64,000 nt of DNA, taken from NCBI GenBank assembly GCA_021307315.1, contig JAJSPD010000044.1, forward strand, positions 1 through 64,000, in the 5' to 3' direction. The first letter of the stretch is position 1, and the number at the start of each line of letters is the position of its first letter. Source of the stretch: Bisporella sp. PMI_857. Taxonomy: Eukaryota; Ascomycota; Leotiomycetes; Helotiales; Helotiaceae. Below, one piece after another: positions 41,829 through 52,582 of the stretch. Made by a program: the position numbers and the translations under genes. Below the pieces are notes generated by a model. That model was not told where the DNA came from and ran no database searches. It saw only the letters and a program-made list of their open reading frames with translations.

Positions 41829-42389
41829 ATGCCAGTTCCCCCCCCCCCCCCCCCCCCCAAAAACGAGAAGCTGGCATCCCGGACCGAAATGTCAGATCTT
41901 CTACGATTACGATATACTGCCAGTTACGAGCTTCTGGCAAGTGCCAGGAGCGCCAGAGAAGATGTCAAGAACATGTTCGTATACGACGAGGCTTCTAAAA
42001 CGCAACGAGACATGCTGTTGCGATCCACAACCGAGCAGTTCAAGGAGGCCTACCAGAACTTCATAGGGCTGGAGAAAGAAACGGAGGATCTCGGGAAGGC
42101 CAAAGAATGGGAAGATCTGGAAGAAACGATAGAGCGGAAGGACATCGAAAGGTTTCTGTACAATGCACATGATATGCACGATGACAGTCTCTTCGCGTTG
42201 TCCTTCAACTATGTCCGACTCGTGAGAATCCGTGAGAGGTATGATATCTGGAGAGAGACAGTTCAGCATATCAATGCTTCTGCAAGGGAAGAGTACTTCC
42301 TACAAAGAGTTGACGAAGCCGTGGAGCGAATCCAAAGCTATCTACTAGTCCTGAAGAAAGAAATAAGCTCAGTACACAAACTCGGGTGA
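41829..42389 (+). CDS. Hypothetical helical protein with poly-proline start
   Basis: I do not recognise a family. The frame encodes 186 aa. From the ATG at 41829 it reads MPV and then seven prolines coded by a perfect C21 run (41838-41858), followed by a charged region; a second ATG at 41889 (MSDLLRLRYTASYELL) would give a 166-aa protein without the tract. The body is rich in Glu, Arg and Lys with regular hydrophobics and is probably mostly alpha-helical (e.g. KETEDLGKAKEWEDLEETIE). There is no signal peptide or membrane segment. It has no intron and ends with TGA at 42387-42389. The open frame and composition look coding, but homology is unknown; the internal ATG may be the true start because the C-run is prone to slippage. 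Confidence 0.55.
   Translation: MPVPPPPPPPKNEKLASRTEMSDLLRLRYTASYELLASARSAREDVKNMFVYDEASKTQRDMLLRSTTEQFKEAYQNFIGLEKETEDLGKAKEWEDLEETIERKDIERFLYNAHDMHDDSLFALSFNYVRLVRIRERYDIWRETVQHINASAREEYFLQRVDEAVERIQSYLLVLKKEISSVHKLG
41838..41858 (+). repeat. C21 homopolymer tract encoding seven prolines
   Basis: Twenty-one consecutive C residues lie in frame near the 5' end of the hypothetical gene. A change by one or two bases would shift the frame if translation starts at 41829. Confidence 0.95.
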
Positions 42390-43055
42390 GGTACTCTCAC
42401 TTCAAACATCGAGCTGAGCTGTACTTCATCGGTGAGGAACGTTTCAAGACATGAAACGTTGAAACAAAACATTCGACTAACGCATTAACTTAATTATCCA
42501 CACCGGCAGCACATCAAACGTTACAGAATAGGATAAAAATAAGCATTGTTGCATGCGGCCAAATGCGGTGCTTTTATTCTCCGCAATCTGGGGTACACCA
42601 TGTCCAGCCACAACCCCTTTTTGTGTACCGAGGACAAGCATTCGTCACTTGTACCTAGGCTTGGCTAGTTTGATCTATGCGCATTGTCCTCAGGTCTAAT
42701 GTGCTCGATATTTTCGAAAAGAAGTGGATAAATTTAGGTGGCTGGATTAAATGTGTAGACGTAAGATCTGAGGTCTACGTTGACGAGCATACGTTTTCAG
42801 GAGATCTAACATCTCCACCATCGTGAAAATAGATGGACAGCCTCATCATCATGGCTTCACGGTCCATCACTCCTCAGGAGCAGAACAGAGTATAAGTATT
42901 CGTGGAATAGTAGTCAATCAATCCCCATCCCCACCATCATCTTCTCATCCACATTCCAACAACACATCTTCTATTCATCCTCAAAACTTCCCAATTGTAT
43001 ATATACGATCATTCTTAGTCCCAACCAAATCAACACATTCTTTACCTACTGCAAA
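42390..43055. promoter_or_regulatory. Intergenic region upstream of the secreted repeat protein
   Basis: The last ~200 bp before 43056 are C/A/T-rich with CATCATC-like and CCAACCAAATCAACACATTC-type DNA, a common fungal leader for secreted proteins, with a TATATATA-like stretch near 42998-43006. No gene is supported; the frame at 42823-43080 overlaps the true start. Confidence 0.55.
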
Positions 43056-44153
43056 ATGTATATCTCAACCACCGCCATGATCACCGCCCTTGGCATGCTC
43101 CGCGCTGCATCCGCCGCTCCTCTCGTTTCCCGCCAAATTTGTGGTGCTGCTCCAACCGGAACTACGGCCCAGACCCCAATTTCCGAGCCCACCGGTATCA
43201 CTACGGCATCAGCCTGTGAAGCAAAAGCAGCCGCTACTGCCAACTGCCAATCCTTCCTCTTCGGTCTCGTGGATGGGGGAATTATTTGCAGGCTCTTCTC
43301 CGTTCCTGCATCTTCGCTGCCCCCCCAAACGAACCTCGTCGCCTACGACATTGGCTGCACATCCATCCCTAGCGTAGTACCAACCACCGCAAACCCCGGC
43401 GGTCTAAACACCGGAGCATCCCAATCTTCTTCAGATAATGCCAACTCTGGCTCCAAGAAAGAGGGCAGACAAGCAACGCAAAATGGAAACAACTTTGGGA
43501 CACACGCCGCCCCCAAGAACGCACAGCCTGCAGGAAACCCAACACCAATCGCGACACCAAAAGCTGATTCCCTCGCCGCTTGCCTTGCCAACTGCAGAGG
43601 TAATGCGCAGTGCGTGAACTATACCTTCGAATCTGGTGTTTGCAAGCTTTACGCCGCCACTAGCAATAAAGTCCGTCGTCAACAAAATGGGAATAACAAC
43701 TTCGGAACCCACGCCGCCCCCAAGAACGCACAGCCTGCAGGAAACCCAACACCAATCGCGACACCAAAAGCTGATTCCCTCGCCGCCTGCCTCGCCAACT
43801 GCAGAGGTAATGCGCAGTGCGTGAACTATACCTTCGAATCTGGTGTCTGCAAACTTTATGCTGCTACTAGCACCAAAGCCCGTCGTCAACAAAATGGATC
43901 TCCAAATGGCGGTAACACTGGAAACCAGAACCAGGGCGGAAACACGGCCAACCCCAGCACTGGAGGAAACGGTAATGGAAATGCCCAACAAGGCACGCAC
44001 GCCAACCCAGTAAACGCCACCCCAGCTGGCTCCCCATCTCCCATCGCCACACCTGCAGTAAATGACCTAGCCGCATGCCTTGCGTCTTGCAGAGGAAACA
44101 GCGCTTGTGTCGCTTATACCTTCCAGAGCGGTGTCTGTCGCCTGTTTAATTAA
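43056..44153 (+). CDS. Secreted tandem-repeat cysteine-rich protein with dibasic (Kex2-type) sites, PAN/apple-like repeats
   Basis: A single-exon gene of 365 aa. The first ~20 residues are a signal peptide (MYISTTAMITALGMLRAAS...), followed by LVSRQ, a possible propeptide end. A first cysteine-rich domain (~28-105) precedes three repeats of a module with the pattern C-x3-C-x5-C-x9-C (ACLANCRGNAQC ... SGVCKLY). The first two repeats are 69-codon units differing at only three residues; the third is diverged and sits after a Gly/Asn-rich linker. Each near-identical unit ends in RRQQNG, and KKEGRQ precedes the first, so Kex2-like proteases could release separate peptides. The module resembles apple/PAN-type folds, a tentative link. 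It is probably an extracellular or wall protein; a processed-peptide role is inference. Confidence 0.85.
   Translation: MYISTTAMITALGMLRAASAAPLVSRQICGAAPTGTTAQTPISEPTGITTASACEAKAAATANCQSFLFGLVDGGIICRLFSVPASSLPPQTNLVAYDIGCTSIPSVVPTTANPGGLNTGASQSSSDNANSGSKKEGRQATQNGNNFGTHAAPKNAQPAGNPTPIATPKADSLAACLANCRGNAQCVNYTFESGVCKLYAATSNKVRRQQNGNNNFGTHAAPKNAQPAGNPTPIATPKADSLAACLANCRGNAQCVNYTFESGVCKLYAATSTKARRQQNGSPNGGNTGNQNQGGNTANPSTGGNGNGNAQQGTHANPVNATPAGSPSPIATPAVNDLAACLASCRGNSACVAYTFQSGVCRLFN
43488..43901 (+). repeat. Tandem duplication of a 207-bp coding unit
   Basis: Units 43488-43694 and 43695-43901 are nearly identical at the DNA level, with long exact stretches around AAGAACGCACAGCCTGCAGG and onward. 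The 69-codon period keeps the frame. Differences cluster at the 5' edge and the last third and are largely synonymous. Confidence 0.92.
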
Positions 44154-44924
44154 ATTGGCTGAAATATTTCGAATCATGGCGGGAAGGGAGATGTTTGTGT
44201 TTGTGTTTTTTTTGGCGGTGTCTGGAACTGGTGAGAGATAGATGTGTAGATATATGGGGTATGGGATGGCTGCGAATTGGGAATAGGCGTGTAAAAAGAT
44301 GGTGGGAAGGAGTCTGTCGTTACCGCATTGCTGGACTAGTGTACTGTATATACTATAAAACATGAGGAATTCCATCATTTTACCTCCATTCAAGTACTTA
44401 TCCTCGGTCTTAGATATCTTCGTTAGTGCTACGCTCTTCCTCCTAATAGGAGACCAAGATGGCAAACCTATGTAGTCAGCAAGTGACAGCGTATATCTAC
44501 ATAACCACATGGCCAAAAATGATTATAGAAAACGAAACTACCTCAGCAAAATATCACTCTATAAAAAACTCCCACTCCAAGAATGAGGCCACCGGGTATC
44601 TCTAATATTTATGCAAAGTAGCAATATTGCTAATGTATAATCCCATCACCACTAACCCAACGGCTACCACTGGTCCAAGCTTCGTGCATTCGAAGCACGT
44701 GCTACAAACTCTAAACTACTATAAGCCTTTGAGGCAGTTAAAGCCAGGGCAATCCGGGCCGAGATAAAAGCAAGTGAACGCCAACGCTATGCTGTGTGCC
44801 ACAAACTGAAAAGGATACGATTATGTAGATAATCTCAAAATCACGATTCCTAGCTGAGAAAGAAACGAGGCTCCAGTCAAATTCTATGCCCGCACTATAA
44901 GGAGAGAAGCTACTGCTCTACGAC
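44154..44924. other. Convergent 3' intergenic region
   Basis: This 771-bp stretch lies between the ends of the repeat-protein gene and the Ulp2-like gene. It holds the two 3' regions. A short inverted motif (CGTGC/GCACG) lies near 44681-44701. No gene is supported; the minus frame at 44067-44516 overlaps the neighbour antisense. Confidence 0.55.
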
Positions 44925-47900
44925 TCAGAGTAAAGACCTGCGGACGGCTTTATTTCCGACCGTAGCCAGGTCGGCAGGATCCCGGAGATATGAAGGGTGG
45001 TATCTAGACCTTCCCCCGCTCATGTTTGAGTCTGATGCTCTCCCAGGTTGAGAATGATGAAATGGCGTTGGTGAGGAAGAAGCGATATCAATTGACGATG
45101 ACGGTTGATTGGACAACGAGGTTGAGAGCGGCTGCGGAAAGTTTCTGGTGCTTAATAGCATATCCTCATCGTTGCCGCCTTCGTATGACTCAGGAGATGG
45201 CACATCTTCGCGCAAGCTACGATAATCCTGTCCACGTTTAGCGCGAGTTGATCTAGGCGAGTCTTGTGATTGCGATTCCGGGATCTCGCATGTCTCACGT
45301 TTTGTCTTTGAGGACGGTCTTGACGGCTTTGGTTCGCTATTCCCACTACTATCTAACCATCCGAGGCACAAAGTTTGGTTGATATTTGAGACAGCACCGT
45401 CGACTTTAGCGGCTGCAGCTTTCTGAAGGTCATTCAATTTTCGCTTGTTACGCAGGCCATTTGCGTCGTCTAATGAACTGGAGTTAGGTTGATATGCTGG
45501 CGAGAATTGGCGGTCTAAGTATCCATGAGCTTTGTCAATAGACTGTCCTCTCTTCAACGGGTTTTCGGCGGCATTAACCCTGCCGTCTACATTTTCTAAT
45601 TTGTTTGAGCTTGAAGGGGCGTGACTGGGGCTAGCACTCTTGGCCCTAAAATTGGTTCCCTTGTTGGCTCGGATGGCTCGGTTGGCCTGTCGAATCTGAT
45701 CATTCACAGCTATCTGCTGTGCCTGTAAGCCTAGAAGAAGGTCTCGGATCTTTTTGCGCATTCCACGAAAGTTAGGCCAGTAGTCATCATCAACTGGAAT
45801 AGTGTTCTGCACGACGTTGCGGATAAACTCATCTGGATTTTGGAGAAACTTCTCAACGTAACCGCTAAGAAATAAGCCACAATCGCATCCGTTTTCTTGC
45901 AGTGGTATAAGCCGTGCGGTCATACCGATAGACCCCGGCATAGGAATTTCGATATTCCTCTTGTCTTTGAGCTCTGCGACTAAGTATGTCTTAAGATTTG
46001 AGCAGACCGCAGAACGACTGATGCCTAATGAGTCGAAAGTAATGATTCTAAATTGCGATGGGTCAAGGTTGCGCTTCGCGATCTTTTTATTTCCTTTTCT
46101 AGATAAAGACTTTTGTTCAGTAGGATTTGGGATTTCAATGAGATCTGACCCCAGCTCATCAGTTTCATCATCTCTATCCCTTTTGATTGAATCCTGTGAG
46201 CCGATACCTCGTTCTTGCTGAGGAAGCAATTTCTGAGGGTTGCAGATGATCGCGAAATACCAGTGAATATGTTCACAAATAGGAACTATAAGATAGTCGT
46301 AAGAAAAGAGGTCAAATCTTGAAGTCCATCTCGCAACAGACGCATGGTTTGCATGCCCCTTATTTGGGCTCTTGGTTAGCTGAGTGTAGAAAAAGGTATT
46401 GAAAACAAAGATGCGTTTTGCGTTTTCTGGAGCAGACTTCTGGAGTTCGGACTCTAGCCAGTTCAGATAGAACTGTACAAGGTTATCGTTCAAGTATACA
46501 CCTTCATCAAGTTTCTCGATATCACTTTGCTCGACCATAACACGGTTTCTTGTCCCAGGACCAGGAGCCGAGGGAACTGCACTCCGCCACGATTTTTTCC
46601 AATCGGGGTTTTGTACCGTCCATAGTTCGAGAGTGTCGGGGTTGCCCCTCTCCCGTACACGGTCATCATCATCCTCCACACTGCCTGAAGAACGGTGCGC
46701 ATACTGTATGGGAGCAATCCGCCTGCTTTCACCAGGAGATCCATAGAAAGTGCCAGAAGAAATTGTGGATAGCTTAGATGCAGAGGCTGCCCGTTGTCGT
46801 TTCGAACTTCTGGTTGGCGGTATTTCCAGTTGTAAGTCATCAATGAGTCTCTGCCGAGTTGCAGGCCTTTTAGACTCAAGAGCCTCATTTATGACTTTGC
46901 CCGCACTGCTCTTCTTTTTTGCCGCACTTAGTTGAGAATCATCGATGGCTTCACAGCTTGAGTTTGGCCCCTTGTTTTTCTCTAGCTCCCTCAAGCGAGA
47001 CCTGAAACACTTTTCAAGGTATGCCCTAAAAGTTTGTTCGTTAGTCCAAATAGCATGTTAGTAAACATAAACACTTACTTATCTTTGGAAATTTTTTTGA
47101 TTGCACTATCCGCCTGACAAAGAGCTTCCCTTAAACCAGCGCTTTCTTTATTACTCTGCAAGAGCAAACACAGTATGAGTAACTGACTATCAGAGCTCAA
47201 GTTTCGATGAAAGTGAAGGAAAATTAGCGGAGAATCTGTGCTGAATTCAATCCTATTCAAACCCTCGAGCACAATATCTCGCAGTCTAGGGACACTCTCA
47301 TGCCGCCGAAGCAGCCTCGTCTTGGCGGCTTCGTGAAGAAGGAGGCATGGCGATGGTTGAAGATCGCAGACTAGACCTTCAGAAGATGATTCGAGGATTC
47401 GGCAAGCGTGGTATTCTTGCTGCGCTGTAGTATCATTGGATGCATCTCGTTTCCGCTTGCCGATTTTAGATGGTCCAGGGTCAAGTTTGGAGTGGTTGTA
47501 TCTATTCTTGGATAGCTTCGTCTCAAATGTGGAAGGCTTGATATCCGATTCGACACGTTTGTAATCATCCGAGCTCTGAGAACCACCCTGTGAACCATGG
47601 CCATTCTCATCGTCAGAGCCAGACGACTGTTTATGTTGTCTTTGCTTTGCGAGTAATGTTCTTGCTACTATCAAATGACTTGCATCTCCGCTGCTGACAT
47701 GCGAGCTTGGTAGATCGTCGAGGTTATGTATGGTTTCATATTTAGTGCTTGAACGAGAGAGATCTCTTTGTCCATCTTGTTGTACTTTTGGTCTCTTTCC
47801 CTTTCCCGAAGGACGATAATTCTGACGCCCTTCACTGATCTGAGAAGAGTCGTGAATAGAGAGCTCATCTTTCTCATCGAAATATCTTGAAGTATTGGAA

Positions 47901-49613
47901 TGCTTCGGCTTCTTGGAAGGTCGCTTAGTCTCTTCATTGTCATAGATGACTTCAATGCGATCGTCAGGATCTTCAAATGCATCATCTAGTCGAACGGCTG
48001 TATACACAGGTTCCATGCTATTGGAGCCTTCTCTTGATGCTGAATGGGCTGAATTTCCATTGGTACTCGGCTGTGAATTTTTGCGCCGTTCTCGTTTTCG
48101 TCTTGGATTCACATTGTCTTGAACAACACGATACTCTTGCACACCTGTGTCTCTCTTCGAAGCAACACCATTTGAGCCTACATTCTGATGACTTTGTGAT
48201 GATCGTGTAAGAGATGTCCTTCTGTTCGGTTGACCTGATTCACTTGCTTCGAGAACTATGACTTTGTTGTGATTTGGAAGAGAGGTACGTGTTCTGGGAG
48301 GGTTGTGTTTTCCATTCTGTAGGTCGAAAGGCTTTTCTCGCGAATACACCGCCTGATTGCTTGGAGTTTGTACTAGAGTATTCTTAACCTTGAAGCTGCC
48401 GAAGTCCTTTGGCTTCTAAACGCTATTAGACAAATACGTAACTCCACAGAAGGGCCTCTCACCATCTTTGCGCTCCCAAAAAGCCTAGGTGAGCGGGGGT
48501 TCACGGCACGCGAATTGGCAGTATTCCAAGTAAGCCTATAGAGAAGGTTAGGCTTGCCTTATGGTGCGTGAATGCGAGAAATACCTTGGGACGGGAAATC
48601 GAGGTTCAAGGCGTCTATGTCGTTCAGGTCGCAAGCTGGAAACACAACATTAGCGGTCCTGTAGCGGTTTAACTTAAAGTCTAATGTACCATCTGACTGC
48701 TGCTTCCTTCGGCGCGTCCTCTTTTTTGAAGAAACCTGGGGTGTGATGTGCCCTGGCATATCTATCGGCGTACCAGTCTTTGGCGTCGCTGCTTCTTTGT
48801 CAAAACGTCTCAAAGCTGTGGTGGCAAAAACGACGTACTTCTTTATTTGAACTGCGTCCTCAAGACTCCGGCCATAACGCTTGAGAATGGGCGCTGAGTG
48901 AGTGGGCTTGATCCGCGTTGAGGACTCTGCGTTGCCTTCCTTTTCCTGGAGGTTGAAATGTTAGTGGTTGGATTGTCCCCAAACGGGCGCTAGCCGATGA
49001 TCATGGTCAAGGGATACAATCAACTAATTAATGATTGGCGTGGAACAAACGACAACAACATGTAACATACATAAGCAGTACTCTCTCCATCCGAGTCCAA
49101 ATCGATCAGCTCATGAAGGACTGTTCTTCCTAGCGCATCTGTGTGCCGAATAAATGAATTATATGATAGCGTAGCCCCTGCCTTTGTCACCATTGCGGAT
49201 AGTGGTGGATCTAAAGTTTTATTTGGCGTAGGCGACAAAGTCCTTGGCCGTATATATCTATTCTGTGTTTTTTCGGTCGCCCGGAATGAATCCGCTGAGC
49301 CAAAGGCGTCAGCCCAATTGGCATTTGTATTGTTGTTTATACAGGTAGGAATATTTTCGCGTTGAATATTTCGAAGCTCGTCCAGATCCAAGTCATCCAT
49401 GGCCGTGCGCTTGCCAGACAGTGTCGTGCCTTCTGCATTTTGACGTCCCCGAAGTCTCTTTGTTCCTACGTAGGAGAATCGAGCAATGATATCTTGAAAA
49501 TTTACGGCAGAAAGTCCTGCTGGTGCCTCAAGGGCGGCCCTCCCCAATGTATTCACTTCCTGCGGATCCTTCAAATCTGCTGAGGAGCCTGTCTCGCACC
49601 GAGTGGCAGCCAT
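44925..49613 (-). CDS. Ulp2-like SUMO-specific protease (C48 family), model with a phase conflict
   Basis: A minus-strand gene that removes SUMO from proteins, probably nuclear. Best exons are 49613-49071, 48945-48585, 48535-48463, 48415-47079 and 47025-44925. The catalytic C48 domain in the last exon has the WTVQNPDWKKSW and LNDNLVQFYLNWLE regions, catalytic His in HIHWYFAII, Asp in ITFDSLG and Cys in QENGCDCGLF, with a charged insert between His and Asp as in Ulp2/SENP6-7 types. The N-terminal ~700 residues are disordered and basic/acidic. Four junctions are phase-consistent or nearly so, but the 48585/48535 junction is not: exon 2 leaves one base while exon 3 needs two. Exon 2 read through gives a TAA at 48559-48561. 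Either the assembly has an indel, the splice is unusual, or the gene is damaged or is two genes. The protease identity is secure; the 5' half is not. Confidence 0.75.
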
Positions 49614-51021
49614 GGCGGGGTGTGGATAGATATCGCGAATAGTACAAGTTGTTGAGGAATGAGAGGGATGTGGATTCTCTAAGAGGTGGCCCGCCTGAGG
49701 ATCAGGGATCCTATTGAAGGGAGGTGAATAGATTATGCTGCCTGAGCGTGAAGGCCGAGCGATGGCTTGTACTCGCAGATGCCAGGGTTGTGTAAACCTA
49801 GCTCTTGTCTGAAGGCACTGTGTCTTGGGAGCCTCTTGTGTTTGACGCAGTACCTCAATTAATCAGCTTTTGCTCGCTGAAAACGCTGCTCTCGAGAATG
49901 GAGTCATTGATAGGCTCAAGTTCTCGGATTCATAAAGACGAAAAGTATTTGCCGCTGGCATGCGGCGGCACCAGGGTATCGCTGCTGGTTATGAAAAATG
50001 AAATGCTGATATGTGGGTTGTGAAGGAGCCGCCTCGTTGAGCATGAGACCCAGGTTGAAAGTGCGTTCGTAAGTCTCACTATAGTGCAGTTCTGGCGGAG
50101 ATCTTCAGATCCTCTAGGAGGCATGTACATAAGCTAGCCTTACTTCACTTCACCTCACCTCACCTTTTCTTTGGTGTCTAGTCCTCCTTGTCAGCTGCTA
50201 GCATACGCTCATACACAACAGAGATCGCTTCAACTCTTCTGGCATTGAGATTAACACGGCATTCTACTTTTTTTGGGGCGGTTTCGGTCTAATGCTTTTA
50301 GCTGGATGAGTATTGTTATCCGTAGCGGGCAAGACAGTCGAAGCTGATATTCCTGAGCTAGATGGTTGTCGTGTGGCACTGCGAGGGAAGAATTTAGATA
50401 CAGAGATACTTCCAAAATCAAAATTCATATATATTCAGCAATGTGGCGTAGATCAAGAAGGAAGTTGAGGGCATGTATAGCACTTCTACAAGTTCTAGTA
50501 GCACATAGGCAGCCAGCACATATACTAGCCGACGATGGCAAAGAGAGTCAGCTCCGCGGTGTTTAACTACAAGCCAGAAATTTTGATACGCCTAATGATT
50601 GTCTTATGCACTGTTGTAGTTTTACCTATATCTTGTGCTGTATGGTATGCACAGGCTGACTGAGACTTATAATTCCTTAGTCAGGAGCTTCGCACAAACC
50701 AAGTATACCATGCCCTTTTGAATTTCACTCGAGATACTCTACAACCCATAATGCCTGCAGCATTTGAACGAACTCTTTCCTATTCCAACTCACCATCCCT
50801 CTAGAGACATTTTTTGGTTGTGCACCCAGTATCATCTGACTACCCCGGAGAACCCCCGGCCATACATATTGACCAAAAGCACAGCAGAATAAGGCATACA
50901 TTTTACGATTCTTGATACAACTGTACAGATAAGAGACTTTGCAATGAAGAGCCGCATCGGTATGCCCATTCCAATCTATCCCGGAAATCCATCTACAAGT
51001 CTCCTCCCTCACACTTCTCAT
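49614..51021. other. 1.4-kb intergenic region
   Basis: The left part is the promoter of the Ulp2-like gene, with a C/A/T-rich run (CTTCACTTCACCTCACCTC) near 50144-50164. The right part is the COX6 3' region. Frames at 49805-50130, 50366-50566 and 50725-51021 overlap on both strands and show no domain. Confidence 0.5.
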
Positions 51022-51793
51022 CTACTTTTCCTCCGGATACAGGTCCTCCTTGAGGGCGACTCCCAGTTCTTCCCGCAGCGGCTTCAGCTCTTCCAAGTAT
51101 TGTTCATATTGACCCTTGTTCTCGACCTTTGCCTTGATACCTATTCCACACCGTGAGATTAGTAAACTTCTTGTCATGGGAACCCGTGTTCTCATCCCAA
51201 CTGCGCCGGGTGACGAGAGGTATGTGCGATGCCTACCTTCGAAGATCCGCACGGCGGTAGGGAAGTCATTGACTCGTCTTGCAGCCTTCAATGCAGCAAC
51301 AAGAACGGATGGCGAAGGAACAAGATCGTATGCAAAAGCATTATTCAGGTTGCGCTGTTCACACGTTATTATGATTAGCTATATCCTTACTCTGATCGCC
51401 CACCCGATCGCACCTCCTCCCCGTTATCAAAGACGCACCTGAAGCTCGAAAACGTCCTGTACCTGCTCAAACTCCTTCTCGAATCTAATAGTCCAACGCA
51501 AACAAGTTAGCAATTACATTTCGTTCCACGTCATGCAATCGCATAAATACGCCAGCTTTCCGAGGAGGGGACGAGTCAATTGACACATACCTAGCAGAAA
51601 ACTCCTCAAAGCTCTCTTCCGCATGAACATCGCTCATCACCCTCGCACTTGTGCTGAAGCTGGCACTCCCGCTGGTAGCCATTAGAGCTGGGACAGCATA
51701 CACAATACTGTTGCTGCGGACGAAGCTCTGTCGGATGCCATTGGGGCGGAAGAACGTTCGCCCCGCGATACGGAGCAACGATGTCGACGACAT
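51022..51793 (-). CDS. COX6: Cytochrome c oxidase subunit VI (COX6, animal COX5A homologue)
   Basis: Four exons on the minus strand (51793-51591, 51484-51439, 51354-51237, 51140-51022) give 161 aa. The subunit is a nuclear-encoded matrix-side part of respiratory complex IV. The first ~50 residues are an Arg/Ser-rich presequence (MSSTSLLRIAGRTFFRP...). The mature part starts around HAEESFEEFSAR and reads FEKEFEQVQDVFELQ, RNLNNAFAYDLVPSP, ALKAARRVNDFPTAVRIFEG, then IKAKVENKGQYEQYLEEL and a C-terminal LREELGV. These are the conserved helices of the COX5A/COX6 family. All three introns (106, 84, 96 bp) are GT-AG and the phases agree. Confidence 0.95.
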
Positions 51794-52582
51794 TAGGAAA
51801 CACGAATTGGTATTATGAGTTTTGGTGGTGAGGGTGGATTGAATGGAGAGCTTGACGGGATATGAAGGGTGGTTAGGTTGTGAACTTACGATTTTCCAGG
51901 AGATGAGAATGGACTAGCCTTGATTGGCTACGTCAGGTGGGGCCAAAATTTACCCTGTTCGTTCATGCCTGAGGGAGATACTTTCAGAACCGAGGTCATC
52001 ACTTTCACGCAAGGGATGAATGGAATCTTGACCTGCAGAGGGGCATCATTGATTTTCTTGTGTTGCCATGCTATTAATAAAATGAACTGAATTGTAACAT
52101 ATACAGAATTCTGATTAAATAACTGAATGCATCTCAATTGAAGGTTTTGGACCGCTGTACGTTGAGAATCGGGAGACTGTCTGGCGGAATAACCTTCACA
52201 TAGATCTAAAAGCTTCTTGCGGCTGCCACCGCGAGTCTTGACTGAAGGGCTGAATATTCAAGGGATGTCATATCACGTCACAGTCATACTCCTCAAGCCA
52301 AAATACAAAACCATACTTCAATCATATCAGCCCTGGTTGGAGCAGGATATCAGTACCAATCAGCCAGACTTTACCAAGTGACCCGTGCCGCCATAATAGA
52401 TATATAAATTTCTTCCTAAGTAGCCCAACGCTCTGTGTGCTCTGATGCAATCGATCTACCACGCCATGAAATCCCAGGATCGCTTGCTCATGAGGCTTAT
52501 GAGACCATGCCAGTTTTACCTCCCCCAAGCGCCTTGCAAATATACCGCAGAATGATACCGTACATAATCACAATGCTTAAAT
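51794..52582. promoter_or_regulatory. COX6 promoter and UBP15 3' region
   Basis: Both flanking genes are on the minus strand, so this 789-bp stretch contains the COX6 promoter on the left and the UBP15 terminator on the right. No other gene is seen. Confidence 0.55.

Noticed and set aside
43431..44000. 189-aa minus-strand frame antisense to the repeat protein
   Set aside because: It only mirrors the tandem repeats of the real plus-strand gene, which has the signal peptide and cysteine pattern.
48559..48585. A 27-bp intron that would solve the Ulp2 phase conflict (CAAG|GTATTT to CCATAAG|GCAAG)
   Set aside because: It would keep the frame and remove the TAA, but 27 bp is far below normal fungal intron size and it lacks a branch point; a sequence error or other cause is more likely.
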